Origin: Manihot esculenta
Taxonomy: Eukaryota; Streptophyta; Magnoliopsida; Malpighiales; Euphorbiaceae
Direction: 5' to 3'
Assembly (NCBI RefSeq): GCF_001659605.2
Contig: NC_035170.2
Coordinates: forward strand, 7,757,001-7,821,000
Length of the DNA: 64,000 bases
Positions within the stretch are counted from its first letter, which is position 1. Each line of letters starts with the position of its first letter. Shown one piece after another: positions 1-12,100 of this stretch. The notes beneath the pieces were generated by a model that saw only the letters and a list, made by a program, of their open reading frames with translations, made no database searches and had not been told where the DNA came from. A program made the position numbers and the translations under genes.

Positions 1-65
1 TGAATAAATGCTCATTCCATGGCAACAACAGCAATCCTTATTAGAAATCATAGAGGAAAAAGTAC

Positions 66-1537
66 CTGCATGTTGTGCTTTGTCGAATGCAGACATGAAA
101 GCCCTAAAGAGATCCAAAATTTCAAAAACAGGTTTCTGGGTTTCATTGTTGAGTTTCTGCACTGCTTTCTCCAACATCTGGTTGTGGAGCTTGGAGGCAG
201 AATTCCAATTTTCACTGCAATTTTCATATGAAGATGAGGCAGCCAATTCAGGCAAGCATCCTATTGGCTGCAATGCTGTAACTGCTATCTTTTGCATCCC
301 CAAACCATGGATTCTTTTCAGATTCAAGGAAAGTTGCTTGATAAGTGAGGTACTGAAATCTGGCAAGTCCTGTGCATGTAGAAAGGTGACGAAGGCATTA
401 GTGTTAGATATTAAAATTTATAGGAATTGTTTGGTCCTAATTCATTTCGATTGTTGAACAAAAAGGATTAAAATTATTGGACAAAAAGTTATATGACTGG
501 TGACCTAACTTTTTTCGTGTGAGTTAGATTTGATCCAAATTTAAGAAAATATAATTTATTTTATATTATTTGAGTGTATGTATTCCCAAATACATATAAA
601 AAGTTTCCATTTATTAATAATTGGTGGCCATTGTTTGAATATAGTGGGTATTGATAAATTCATGTACTTTGTTACCTCTTTCATGCTATAAGGGCAAGCG
701 CAGATGACCCACTAAAGGCTTAGAGGAGAGAAATAGTTTGCCAAACTCACCGTAAGGTTGCCGTTTTTATAAAGATAAGTATTGTAGTCATTGCCTGCTA
801 AAGATACCAGCGCGATGGAAGAGTTAAGATCTTGTTTGGTGTACACATTTTCTTCAAGTAGCTGTTGAAAATAATTGATTTGGGTAGACATATCTGGTCC
901 ATTGTTTAAAGTGTCAAAGATGCCAGTTCCGCCATATGCAAAGTTCATTCCAAATCGTAGAAGAGATTTTCTTGTGGTTTTCCTCATTCTAAAAGGTAAT
1001 GGAGATTTTATTCCCAGAAATGAGGCTGCATATTCCATACAACCGAAAGAGAATAATTATAAAGTATGACAGTAACTATTCCATGAATTACATGGTGCAG
1101 AATGAGGGAGGGGGAGAAATATAGAGTTATAATTACCTATATAATCTGTGAGAACACGGCCATCGGAGAAACGACCTGTCGGTTTACCAGGAAAAGTGAA
1201 CCCGTAAGGCTCTTTCCACGAAATAGCAGACTTGTCCCAGTTTCCAGTATCAGCATACGAGTCTCCAAAAACAAAAAGCTTCACTGACCCATGCTCATGG
1301 TGATGATGATCATGCTGCTGTCTATGTGCCTCACCCTCTGATCCATCATAATAGACTAGATTTAGTTATTTTACATCCACATCGCAAATGCATTGGGATA
1401 GTATAGACTGCATGCACTCAGCAGGCTTAATTCATGCATCTCTAATATAATAGAGAAAAGAAGATAAATTCACCTGTAAATGAATATAAGAAGCAGAACA
1501 GAGCATAACAGAAACGAAAGATAAAATGTTTCTTCAT
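66..1537 (-). CDS. GDSL esterase/lipase, 3' end off the window
   Basis: Predicted secreted SGNH/GDSL hydrolase that cleaves ester bonds of lipids or cell-wall substrates. I read four exons: 1537-1474 (ATG, signal peptide), 1355-1137, 1025-751 and 369-66, all with GT-AG borders and phases that agree. The last visible exon ends at a GT donor and the next lies off the left edge. Residues 1-21 form a hydrophobic signal peptide. A His-rich stretch (HDHHHHEH) precedes block I, FVFGDSYADTGN, with nucleophile Ser about residue 54. Block II has YGGTG near 125-129 and block III has GND near 172-174 (oxyanion-hole residues). The block V Asp/His pair would be in the missing exon. Plant family members are about 350-400 aa; about 287 are visible. 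A TATA-like TATACATAAATA on the minus strand lies about 75 bp upstream of the start. Substrate unknown. Confidence 0.85.
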
Positions 1538-2880
1538 TGAAGAGCTGCAATGAGAAAATGTAGGTACAGAGACCTGGAGGCAATGAAGGAGAAAGGCATT
1601 ATTTAGGTATTTATGTATAGAGATTGCTTTAAGTGGAAACTTCTAATTTGTTCCTTCATTTATCATTGTTATCAAATGTTTAGTTGAGCTAACTAATTAC
1701 TTCAGCAATGAGAAATCTCTAGGCTCTGAGATTAACTGTGTTAATAGGATCTATTTGGGATTGATATTGAAATTGCTATATGGAAAAATAGTTCCATTAG
1801 TTGAGGTTAGTTGGTCAGCCTTTCTTCCAAGTCAGATAATCAGTTTCATTAGTTGGACTGTTTCTCCACGGCTGGAGAATTCAAAGCTGGAAGTTAATTT
1901 CGTAGTTCAACGTATGGAATGAGAAACTTACTTCTTAATTAACAGAGTTTGTCGCTGTATCAATGGCAACTTAATCATTAGTTGGTGAGAATTAATTTTT
2001 CTTATTTTTCGAAAGAGTCCATGCTCGGCAAAGGTATCCGCATAACAGTTGTCTCCCTTGAATGGTTGAGAAACAAAAGAAGGAAAATATCAATTTACAA
2101 TCAATATTTATACTAGACTAATGACACGAATGTGGATTATAATAATAAATGCATCTTGAACATCTAAAAGACACAATACATGAATTTAAAAAAACTAGAA
2201 TAATAAAGATTTAATACATGAACACCAATTTAATGTATCTTGATCCTAAATACATGGAATATTTTTTAAAAATTTTAAATATTTATTAGGTAACTATTAA
2301 AATTAAAATGTTTGATGAGTAAAAAGTATTAAAGTCCAGTAATATTTGATAGGCAAAAAGTGTTGAAATACAGGCAAGTATGCAGCCAAATTTTTTTTTG
2401 TAGTGGGCTATTGGCTCCTTCTTGGGTGATTCTGAGTGTCCTCTTCTGATGATTGGTAACATTTTTGACACCAGCTTGAATGCTTTCCCTGATATTTCCA
2501 TGAAAAATAGGACGTAGTGCAATACAATACTATGTTTTATTAAATTACGTTGCATTACGGTATACTAAGATAGCCTATATAAATGAGTAAATCTCAATGA
2601 TGCCAATGGGCAAAATTAATGTTTTAGATCGAGTATTAACATAATGCGAATTGCAGTTGGGGGAGATGGGCTAGTTTCAGAAGAGCATCCTTTTAACTTA
2701 ACAGTCAAAATTTCTAGAAAAGGTAATGTAGCATATCAATGGAAGGCACTGATATGTCAATCTTACAATTTGGATTATGCTTCTACAATAAGAAGCCAGC
2801 AGAGATAATGAGTACATTTGTGTGAATTAGGAATTTGAGTAGCTTGTTTGAAGAAAAATTTCCCACCTCATTGATCTCTC
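1538..2880. other. Intergenic spacer between the GDSL and ORRM1-like genes
   Basis: AT-rich DNA with no convincing exon on either strand. It must hold the GDSL promoter and 5' UTR (next to 1538) and the 3' UTR of the ORRM1-like gene (next to 2880). I found no repeat or RNA gene. Short open frames near 2286-2555 lack family motifs and splice support. Confidence 0.6.
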
Positions 2881-5800
2881 TCAGGCTGCCATTCTCTGAC
2901 GACCCTTGCTGTGTCTTGGAGGGTTGGTCTTGGCAACATCAACAACTATCATCCAACCATTAATAATCTGGAAGCACGAGTAAAAAGGATGGAGCTCAGC
3001 CCCCTTGATCGGAAGTGTTAACAAAGGCAGAACAAAATCAAACACTCATGTTCAAACCTACCTTGCCATTCATCTCTTTCAGTGCTGCACTTGCAGCCTC
3101 CTCTGTGGTGTACTCTACAAATGCATAACCCTTTGACCTTTTAGAGATCTTGTCCATTATTATTTTAACTGTCAAGATTAGCACTCCATTAGTAAAACTA
3201 GCCCAGAATTGTTATAAAAGTGAAGTACTTGCATTGACTGCAAAATGTACCTTCGACAAGCTCACCAAAGCCTTCAAATGCTGCTCGTAAAGTCTTTTCA
3301 GAAGTATAAAATGACAGACCTGTTATAAAGATCGCCCATCACTTACCACCATTTAATAGAAAGAAAATTTATTTATTTATATTAAGGAAATTAGATCTCC
3401 AGACATGAATTTAATTCTGCCGCATGATAATGATATTTATAGTGGATGTAAAAATATCCATTTCAGTTTGCTAATATATATTTTTCTTTGGAATCTGTAT
3501 CTTTAAAAAATTTAACTCTCAGTATTTGCTCTCAGGTTTGAATTTCCTCTTCCTAATATATGGTGATAATTATTCACTGATGACTGATATAATGAGGTAG
3601 TTTTGGAAAACGGAGATTCACCCCCCATTGTGTAGCCCCTGGCCATTTGGCTTCCTAATAAAGCGAAAGAAAGAAACAAATAAATTCCAATATGTCAACA
3701 CAAATTCACTCACTTTGTTGGGGAGGGGGGAGGAGGTCAGAAATCCACAGCCTAACATAAGCATAACTAGTCTGTCAAAATAGCTTTTAAGCCAAACCAA
3801 AACTAGACACATGTATTTCTCTTCTAGGACATATTTTAGGAGATAGCGGATAACTTTTACTGAATAAAAATGGACTAGTTAAATTATTTATGGACATATA
3901 GATATTAGGCCCTCAAACACATGGAAACTGTTGAAAAAAAAAAGCATTCTAATCATTCATCAACTCAAAATGTTACAAAGTAAAAAGAAATTATAAAATA
4001 CAAACTACTCCCTCTATTCTATAATTTTTGTCCATCTTTCTTTTTTATTGTCCCAAAATTATTGTCAACTTTTTTCTTTTTTATACTACAATAACATATA
4101 AATTAACTATTATAACCCTAATTAACGTTGTCTTATTTCCAAAAACCTCTCAAAACATCTCTTACTATTTAATAAAATTTAATATCTCTAAGATTGGTAT
4201 AATTGAAAAGTTGATAAAAAAACATTGTCTTTCTTAATATGTGTGAAAAAGAAAAGAAAGACAAAAATTATAGGACAGAAGCATTATTAAGCAAGAATAT
4301 AGAAAATTGGACGGCTATAATATGAAAAGATGACATGCAATTTAGAGCATGCCAAATTAGGAAACAGGCAGAAATTTTAAGGCATAACTTTAAAAACCTT
4401 GAGTCCTACCTGCAGTCATGTTCTGTGGGGCAACAGACATAACTTCTACAGAACTAATTTTGCATTTTTCCTTTTCTGTGTATTAGTCACACATATTGTG
4501 CAGCCAATGTGAGAGTTTACAAGCGAACAAACTTATGTTACTTGTAAACGAGTTTTTTGAGGGAAAGGAAGTAAGAAGAAACAAGCACAAGTTACAGAAA
4601 ATAACAGTTAAAATTTGATTCAGAGATGCAACATACCAGTTACAAAAAGTTTCTTTGTTTTCACCGGAGTTTGACTTGTTTCTGATGAAGTTGATCGATC
4701 TACAGAATTTTCTATATTATTACCTGTAAGAAAAAATATTGTTAATGCACCAAGGGGAAAACTCAAATCAATGTAGAGCATTCTAATTATAGACATAAAA
4801 ATACACGTGATTTGCTTATTTTAATGGTCAAAACAATAGCTACAATAAGGTCAAAACAATAGCTATGATAATTTTTAAGTTCCAACAGAAAATCATAAAC
4901 AGATTTGAGAAAATTTTTTTTCATATTGCTAAGGTCAATGTTGTCCCCTAGGATGTGTGACGACAAGCAAGTATGCATGGGCTTGTGCGTATGCATGTGA
5001 GAGATAGAGAGAGGAGAAAGAGGACACTAACATAGATAAATTAAGTTAAACATCAGAAAACATTTTCTTACTACGCATCCTATAAGATGGCATCTATAGA
5101 CAAAATAAATAAACAAATAAAGATCATTTTTATTGGCTCTCAAGTCCTCACATCAAAATCTTTAAAAAAGTATGAACAATGCAAATGAATCCTGTTTTAA
5201 CCTATTTGGATTAACCACATGACTTTTACATTATTGGAACTTTACTCTTCAGAGCCTCACACTGAATCTATGCTGGTAAGAAACCTCAAAGCTAGTCCCA
5301 CAAGAAGCTTTTCTTTCAAAGTGACAGGGTGGATTTTAGCCCATTTTGATCTTAAAAGGATAAAAAATTTAACTCTGGTCTCATATGCCAAATTTGTGGT
5401 CGATGCAATATAATTTTCTTCTCTATCATCAAGTCAAGGTTCTTTAAGTATAAAGCATGAGATTCTCCAAGAGATATTACTTCTTTTTAACTGATTCATC
5501 ACTTTCCAACTCAAGAACAGAATTCTGTTGTATTCACCAATGAGCTAAAATATTTGAAATGAAAGGGCATTTGAATAGGACACTAGTTCTAGTGTGCACA
5601 TATATATATATGAAATAAGGTTCATTAATCTCTATTTGATTCCTGATGAAAATAACTAATGTGTAATGTCAACTACACTCACCAAGACTTTGTTAAATAA
5701 TATTCTCTCTTTTTGACAAGACCAAATCCTTGTATATACAATTTTTTTCCCAGAACTTATACAATATGAATTAAGACTGAATTTTTAGTCCAAATGCACC

Positions 5801-7773
5801 CTAGTCCATTCCTAGCACAACTCCACGAAAAGGCTACCCCAATTGTAGAACTTTTAGCATATAAAAGGTCCACTGCCTTCAATTAAGTTCTACAGAGGGA
5901 ATACATTACAAAAAGCAATTCTTCAGCTGCAGTTATGCCATTGCTCCTTCTGTCATTAACAAAAATTCTAGAATCACATTTTCTTTCACTTCATTGTCTC
6001 CAAAATTGAATAAGTGATTGTTTGATAATAAGCAAGGAATATCCGTCTTTTTGCTAAACAAGGTGTGTTTTTTCCACGTGAATCACATAGTGATTCCCCA
6101 CATAATATGCATGAATCAACAAGACTCATATCTGTTAGTAATACTGGCCATGCTAGATTTGTGAAACTTAGTTATTTGCTATATGTATGGCCAGTAACCC
6201 ATACAGTTAGTACTAAAAGACCATATTAGTCCTAAAACCATACAGGTCATAAAACATGAATTATGACAACAATATACGGAAAAGCAACATACTCAAGGTT
6301 GCTGCCATATGCTCCTCGAGAAGAAGATATTTATTTAGAAATAAAAATAACAGAAGTTGTAAAACTTATAGCTAATCAATTGTACAGAAAAACATTCGTG
6401 ATTATGAGATAAGGAAATAAGCTTGTAACTATGTCCATGGCAAACAACCAAAATAAAGAGAGGGACTCACCTCCATAATCCTTATTTTCTGATCCAAAAT
6501 TCTTGTCTGGCTGAACAGATAAAACCCCAGGCACACCTACAAAACATGAAAGAATTTTTTCCTTCAACAGCACAATGCATTCAACAGAAAACGATTGTCA
6601 AAATGGAATAAAACTCACTAGCTACTTCTTGAGCACATTCCTCATCCAGTTCGCAACAAAAGCCAAAATTAGATCGCCAAGAAACATGATATATACACAT
6701 TTGAGCATCCTTTTCACTGCAAGAACCAAATTTCACTTTAAGCATAAGTGCTTACAGATTTCATCGTTGTTCTTTGAACATTAACGCTTACTTACTTCCC
6801 CAGAACCTTGGTTAGTATTTCAGCATAATAATCAACCATTTGTGCCTTTGTAACAACTCCAACTCCTGGCTTATCCATTCTAACCAACCAGTATTTCGTA
6901 GTCCCAGCAGGAAACAACAATGTACTTCTGATTTCTGGTTTTGATAGGTTAGTCGCTTGAATATTTGAACCATAATCTTTTTCCTCAGAATTATAATCTG
7001 GGTCAGGCCTAACTGATAAAACCCCAGGCAAGCCTACAAAACATGCATAAATGAAAATTCACTAAGTTATCAACCATTGATAAACAAGCGAACCTCTTGC
7101 AGTCTACAATTTCTCCATTAATAAAACAGGAAATATGCATATTCTGCTGTTTTACATATCCTTTAGCTTTATACAATTATTTCAAAAGTTTCAAAAGAAA
7201 AAATGAACAATATAAGCAACAAAGATAAGAAAGGAACAAAAACATACTGGCAAGCTCACGGGAGGCTTCTTCATCGATATCGCAGCAAAAACCAAAGTGG
7301 GTATCACAAGAAACATCATATATGCACATTTGAGCATATTTTTCACTGTCAAAACCACAGAGTAAATTCGCACCAAAACCAACAATTGCTCAAGCTGGTC
7401 ATGTATTGAAACACACTCACCTGCCCAGAACTCTCTCTAGAGTCTTGACGTAGTAATCAACGATTTGTGGCTTGGAATTGACCCCATGTGGAGGACTCTC
7501 CATGAGCACCATCCAGTGGCGGTTGCCGGTTTTATTGGAAGAGATAGGAGGGGAAGTTAAAGGTGTAGTTATTGATGCAGTGACTGTTGCTTTTGTCCTA
7601 GATGAAAAAACATAAGAAAAGGGGGAAGATTGAGAGGAGGATAAGGAGAGTTTTGTGTGGTTCTTGTTGTTTGTAGGATTGAATACATTGACAGTTGAAT
7701 AAGAAATTTGGATTGGAAATTTGTTAGATATGGAGGTTATGGTGGTGGAGAACGAGGGAGAGAGTACTTCCAT
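2881..7773 (-). CDS. ORRM1: ORRM1-like organelle RNA-editing factor (two MORF/RIP boxes plus RRM)
   Basis: Predicted chloroplast C-to-U RNA-editing factor that works with PPR proteins. Nine exons joined by eye: 7773-7421, 7345-7248, 7033-6796, 6716-6619, 6536-6471, 4723-4637, 3319-3251, 3168-3062 and 2967-2881 (TGA). All introns are GT-AG. The lengths sum to 1203 nt, exactly 400 codons plus stop. Residues 1-70 are Ser/Thr-rich and look like a plastid transit peptide. MORF/RIP-like box 1 starts at HWMVLMESPP (about 86) and box 2 at KYWLVRMDKP (about 197); the two share CIYxVS, FGFCC and LPGVLSV-type motifs. A C-terminal RRM spans about 307-385, with RNP2 LFVTGL and RNP1 KGYAFVEY. Tandem RIP boxes plus an RRM is the architecture of Arabidopsis ORRM1, which has a similar length. 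The long introns 5 and 6 (1747 and 1317 bp) are typical of plant genes. A MITE sits in intron 6. Confidence 0.92.
4008..4283. mobile_element. Stowaway/mariner-like MITE in intron 6 of the ORRM1-like gene
   Basis: The left end starts CTCCCTCTATTCTATAAT and continues TTTTGTC. The right end is an imperfect inverted copy (GACAAAAATTATAGGACAGAAG). The element is about 276 bp, AT-rich, has no coding capacity and sits next to TA. The CTCCCTC terminus with short length matches plant Stowaway-type MITEs. The termini have diverged and the target duplication is unclear. Confidence 0.6.
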
Positions 7774-8535
7774 GGCGTCTTTCTAAGGATTCATTGAAAG
7801 ATGCTTTCTCTCTGTTGCGGAACTTGTAATGCTCTGCAGTCTAATGTTGGTTTATCTTTTATAGGGACGGCAACCGCATCAGATATTTTGGGAATCTGAT
7901 TCAATGAAATTCTAATACAATGAATTTAGAAGTTATAATTTTTGGAAAATTGTAATAATAGATTTAATCTGGTTTTAAATTTTTTTTTTTTAATATCTGG
8001 TCTCTAAATAAAAAGAATTTTGAAAAAACTTTGAATTTTAAAAAATAATATTTATAATATTATATATAGATTCTTCATTATTTGAATTTATTTATATAAA
8101 TAATTAATTTAATATAAAAAATATATATTTTATAATAATATTTATAAATCTTTTTATATATTTTTATTTAAAAAATTAAAATTGAAATATTTTTTTAAAT
8201 ATTAAATTTTTTAAATAAAAATTATTAATAAAATATTTTTATATACATTATTAATTAAAATATATAAAATTAAATAAATTTAAATTTATTTAAATAATAA
8301 TAATTAAATTTAAAACGAATTTAAGTAATTTAAATTAATTTTTTATTGAATAAAAAATGAATTTGAATTAGAATAATTTAATTTTTGCGGATAGTCTATC
8401 TATTTATATTCCAACCTATCTATTTGTATTCCTGCCTATAATTAGGGATGGTAATGAATCGTGTATTTTTTAATATTTTATTCGATTGAATTCTAATAAA
8501 ATGAATTTAAATAGTAACTTTTTTATAATAATATC
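7774..8535. other. AT-rich upstream region of the ORRM1-like gene
   Basis: Promoter side of the ORRM1-like gene. Positions 7980-8440 are almost pure A/T with no ORF. The stretch ends at the 5' LTR of element A, so the transposon block begins only about 760 bp from the ORRM1-like start codon. No defined promoter box stands out. Confidence 0.6.
7862..8530 (+). repeat. Pair of imperfect direct repeats around an AT-rich core
   Basis: About 80 bp at 7862-7945 (starts TAGGGACGGCAA) resembles 8450-8530 (starts TAGGGATGGTAA). Both continue into GAAATTCTAATACAATGAAT-type sequence. TAGGGATGGCAA-like starts are common in plant dispersed repeats. This may be two copies of one short repeat or the ends of a decayed element. 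Confidence 0.4.
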
Positions 8536-9035
8536 TGATGACCGCTGAGTTTCTTCACCCGGTATAAGGTCAGGCCCATTAAGGCAGTTCATAATCTGAA
8601 GACTTCTAGGCCCCCTCTAAAAATCAGGTCCAGTCCATTCTGTTCAAAGACCGGGTTTCAATCCGTTTCTTCAGAACAGGCCGGCTTAGCTCTTCCGGCC
8701 CGATGGACAGATCCTCTCTGAGCCTAGTCTCAACCTCATCCCCCGGTCCAGCTCAGAATCAGGAAGGAATTCAGCCCCTTCACCTTATGGGACTATCCGC
8801 ATGGGCGCCCGAAGAGAATTAGGGGGCCGTTATGCATTGGACAAAGATCTGATTCCCTCGTACGTCCGTATCAACGTAGCAGGGACAGGTGGTCCAATGA
8901 TACATGTTCTGTTAACACGTCACTAGCAGACAAAAGGAAACATATAAAAGGAGAGATACTCTCCTCTAGGTATAAGTTTTTCCAGTTTTTACAGAACCCA
9001 TTATAAAACCCTATTTTCTGGATTTCAGATCATCA
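8536..9035 (+). repeat. 5' LTR of element A
   Basis: About 500 bp, starting TGATGACCGC and ending ATCA directly before the primer site. A TATAAAA box lies at 8943-8949 and an AATAAA-like ATAAAACC region near 9002. No second copy exists in the window, so the ends rest on the primer site and on TG...CA. Confidence 0.7.
8943..8949 (+). promoter_or_regulatory. TATA box of element A LTR
   Basis: TATAAAA about 90 bp before the LTR end, consistent with transcription starting inside the LTR. Confidence 0.55.
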
Positions 9036-9037
9036 AT

Positions 9038-9055
9038 TGGCGCCGTCTGTGGGAA
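9038..9055 (+). other. Primer-binding site of element A
   Basis: TGGCGCCGTCTGTGGGAA immediately follows the LTR. TGGCGCC matches the 3' end of a tRNA ending GGCGCCA. This type of primer site is usual in Tat and Athila elements. Confidence 0.75.
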
Positions 9056-9111
9056 CGAAGATCTTTTCATCGCCGGAGTTCCACTCTCACAAATACCCAC
9101 TGAGATCCACA

Positions 9112-12100
9112 ATGGCTAACCACAACGAAAACAACGTCACTCCAAATGACCTGAGCTCTGCCCAAGAGGGGCAGCAGTTCTCCTTTTCTATTCCTACAAC
9201 GCCAAACAATCAAACACCAATCCCTTTCAACCCCTCGCCAAGCCTGGCGGGGAATGCTTCCGCCTCCACCTTATCCAACCAAGACCTTCAAACCATGGCC
9301 CTCCAACTACAAAGCACCGCCCACTGGTTGGGGCAGATAATGCAGCAACGGGGCCTTAGCACCCCCACAAACGTGTCACCAGTGGTAGAAGAACCCCAGA
9401 CCAACGAACTTCAGCCTACCTTCAACCACCCCAGAACTGTCAGCCAAGAAACCGAAGACGGGAGGAGGAGAGCCGGAGAAGAGGAAGAGCCGGAGAAGAG
9501 GAAGAGCCGGAGAAGAGGAAGAGCCAGAAGCTCGAGTTCATGGAAGGAGGGTGAGGGAGCTGATAGAGAACGATGAAGTCGATAGCTACTCCGCCGGAAC
9601 CACCGGAAGAGTGGGGAGCGAGACATGGGAAGAGGAGGGCTGCCAGGAGAGGAAGCCCAGGCGGGAAGAAGAAAGTGTAGACCAGAAGTTGCAAAAGATG
9701 AGAGAGCAACTCTTGGCCGAGCTAGGAACGAAGGATCAGAACCAAGCCCTCCTACCCACCTCTTCACCCTTCTCGAAGTGGGTGCAGCAAGAGACTATCC
9801 CCAAGAAGTTTATGATGCCGCCTATGGCCGCGTACGACGGGGCTGGGAACCTTAGGGAGCATGTCTTGAACTACAAGACTTTCATGGAGCTGCAAACTTT
9901 GTCAGATGTCTTGATGTGCAAGGTATTTCCTATGACGCTCTCGGGGCCAGCACGGGCGTGGTTCAACAGCCTTGAGGCATAAAGTATTAGTAGCTTTGGA
10001 GATCTAGCCACCCGCTTCATCAGCCGGTTTATCGCAGGGGTGCCCGCAAATAGGAAGACGAGTTACCTGGAGACAGTCAGACAGAGGAGAGACGAATCAC
10101 TCAGGGAATACGTCGCCCGTTTCAATACGGAGGCCTTGCAAATCTCCGAGCTCGATGAAGGAAGGGCTGTAGAAGCCATGCAGAAGGGGACGACCTCAGT
10201 TGAGTTTTTTGGTTCATTGAGCAGGAAGCCTCCGACCTCACTGGCCGAGCTAATGAAGCGGGCTGAAAAATACATAAGGCAGGACGATGCCTTAGTGACA
10301 AGCAGGTTCGCCAAAGGAGCGACAGATAAAGGGAAAGCACCGGAGGAAGGAAGGCCGGAGAAGCACGAGAAAAATCATGGCAAGAGACCTGAGCCTTACC
10401 GACAACCCTGGGATCGAAGGGACCAAAGACCTCCCCCTCGGGTCTCAGAACAAAGGTCACTGCCCCAGTGGGTTCCGAAAACACCGACCCCCCTCAACGT
10501 CTCTAGAGCCGAAGTGCTCATGGCCGTCCAGGACAAGGAGTTCCTCCAATGGCCTAGGCCTATGAAAACGGAAGCAAGCCAGCGAGATCCTGACAAATAT
10601 TGTCAATACCATCGCACACACGACCACGACACCAATAATTGCTTCCAGTTGATCACAGAGATCGAGAGGTTGATAAAAAGAGGGCACCTCAAGAACTTCG
10701 TGAGGAAACCGGAGGGACAGAGATCTCAGCCCAATCCGGCAGCACAAGTGCCGAGGAAGACAGGAACTGGACTGGTGAATGATGGGACCAGTGGGACCAT
10801 CAACATGATTGTTGGGGGAACAGGAGGTCAGATGAGCCGTAGGGGAAAAAAGAGGAGCCGAGAGGGAGAGAGCAGCAGCACCGAGGTCATGCAGGTAGTC
10901 GAGCACTCTCCAGTATCCATCACCTTCTCTCCGGAGGATGCCCAGGGTGTTCAGATGCCCCATGACGACGCCCTGGTCGTTGAAGCCATCATTCACAACT
11001 ATCGAGTCAAGAAGATTTTAGTGGATGATGGGAGCAAGGTGAACTTATTACCCTACCGGGTTTTCCAACAGATGGGAATCCCCGAGGAACAGCTAATTCG
11101 GGATCAGGCACCGGTCAAGGGGATTGGAGGGGTACCAGTACCCGTAGAAGGGAAAGTGAAGCTGGCTCTCACCTTAGGCGAAGCACCAAGAACTCGCACC
11201 CATTATGCGGTGTTCTTAGTGGTCAAACTCCCGTTGAGCTACAACGCCATCTTGGGGAGACCTACATTGTTTGACTTCGAGGCGGTCACCAGTATCAGAT
11301 ATCTGGCGTTGAAGTTTCCAACTGAGGCAGGAGTAGGAGTAGTCCGAGGAAGCCAGGAGGAGGCGAGAGCAGTATACTTAGCCACAGTGGTGGAGCCGAG
11401 CTCGGCGGAAGAGAGACTCGACTCAGAGGTGTTAGAGGTCAGGGACGAGGAGAAAGAAACCAGAACAGAGCCGGTCGAAAAACTAGAGACTTTTCCTTTA
11501 TCAGAAGCAGAGACAGATAAAATCTTCAGTCTCAATGCTAGCCTCACTGAAGAACAAAAAACTGAAGTCATGACCTTGATCCGAGGCCACGCATCGAGCT
11601 TCGCCTGGAAGCCTTCTGACATGCTCGGGATTGACCCTGAGGTGATGACCCATAAGCTGAACGTTCTCTCCGACGCCAGACCGGTAAAGCAGAAGAAGAG
11701 GGTGGTAGGAAGGGAGAAGCAACAGGCCATCAGGGAGGAAGTGCAGAAGTGCAGAAGTTAGAAGAGGCAGGCTTTATTAGGAAAGTTATGTACCTGCAGT
11801 GGTTAGCAAATCCTGTATTAGTCAAAAAAGCCAATGGCAAATATAGGATGTGCATAGATTTTACCGACCTGAATCAGGCCTGTCCAAAAGATTGTTACCC
11901 CCTCCCCGATATTAATAAAATGGTCGACTATACGGCCGGTTTTGATTACATGTCTTCTTTGGATGCTATGTCTGGCTATCACCAAATCCCAATGGACAGG
12001 TCAGATGAAGAAAAGACCTCGTTCATAACAGAAGAGGGGACCTATTGCTATAAAGCCATGCCCTTCGGGCTGAAAAACGCCAGGGCAACTTATCAAAGAC

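Noticed and set aside
8..457. Open frame of 149 codons on the plus strand
   Set aside because: It is the reverse of exon 4 of the GDSL gene (66-369), which has the family sequence, splice sites and correct phase on the minus strand.
9037..9111. Start codon for gag at 9037
   Set aside because: That ATG-containing frame runs across the primer-binding site; the ATG at 9112 lies after it and fits gag better.
9411..9767. Minus-strand frames opposite element A gag
   Set aside because: They are low-complexity shadows of a Glu/Arg-rich gag stretch.
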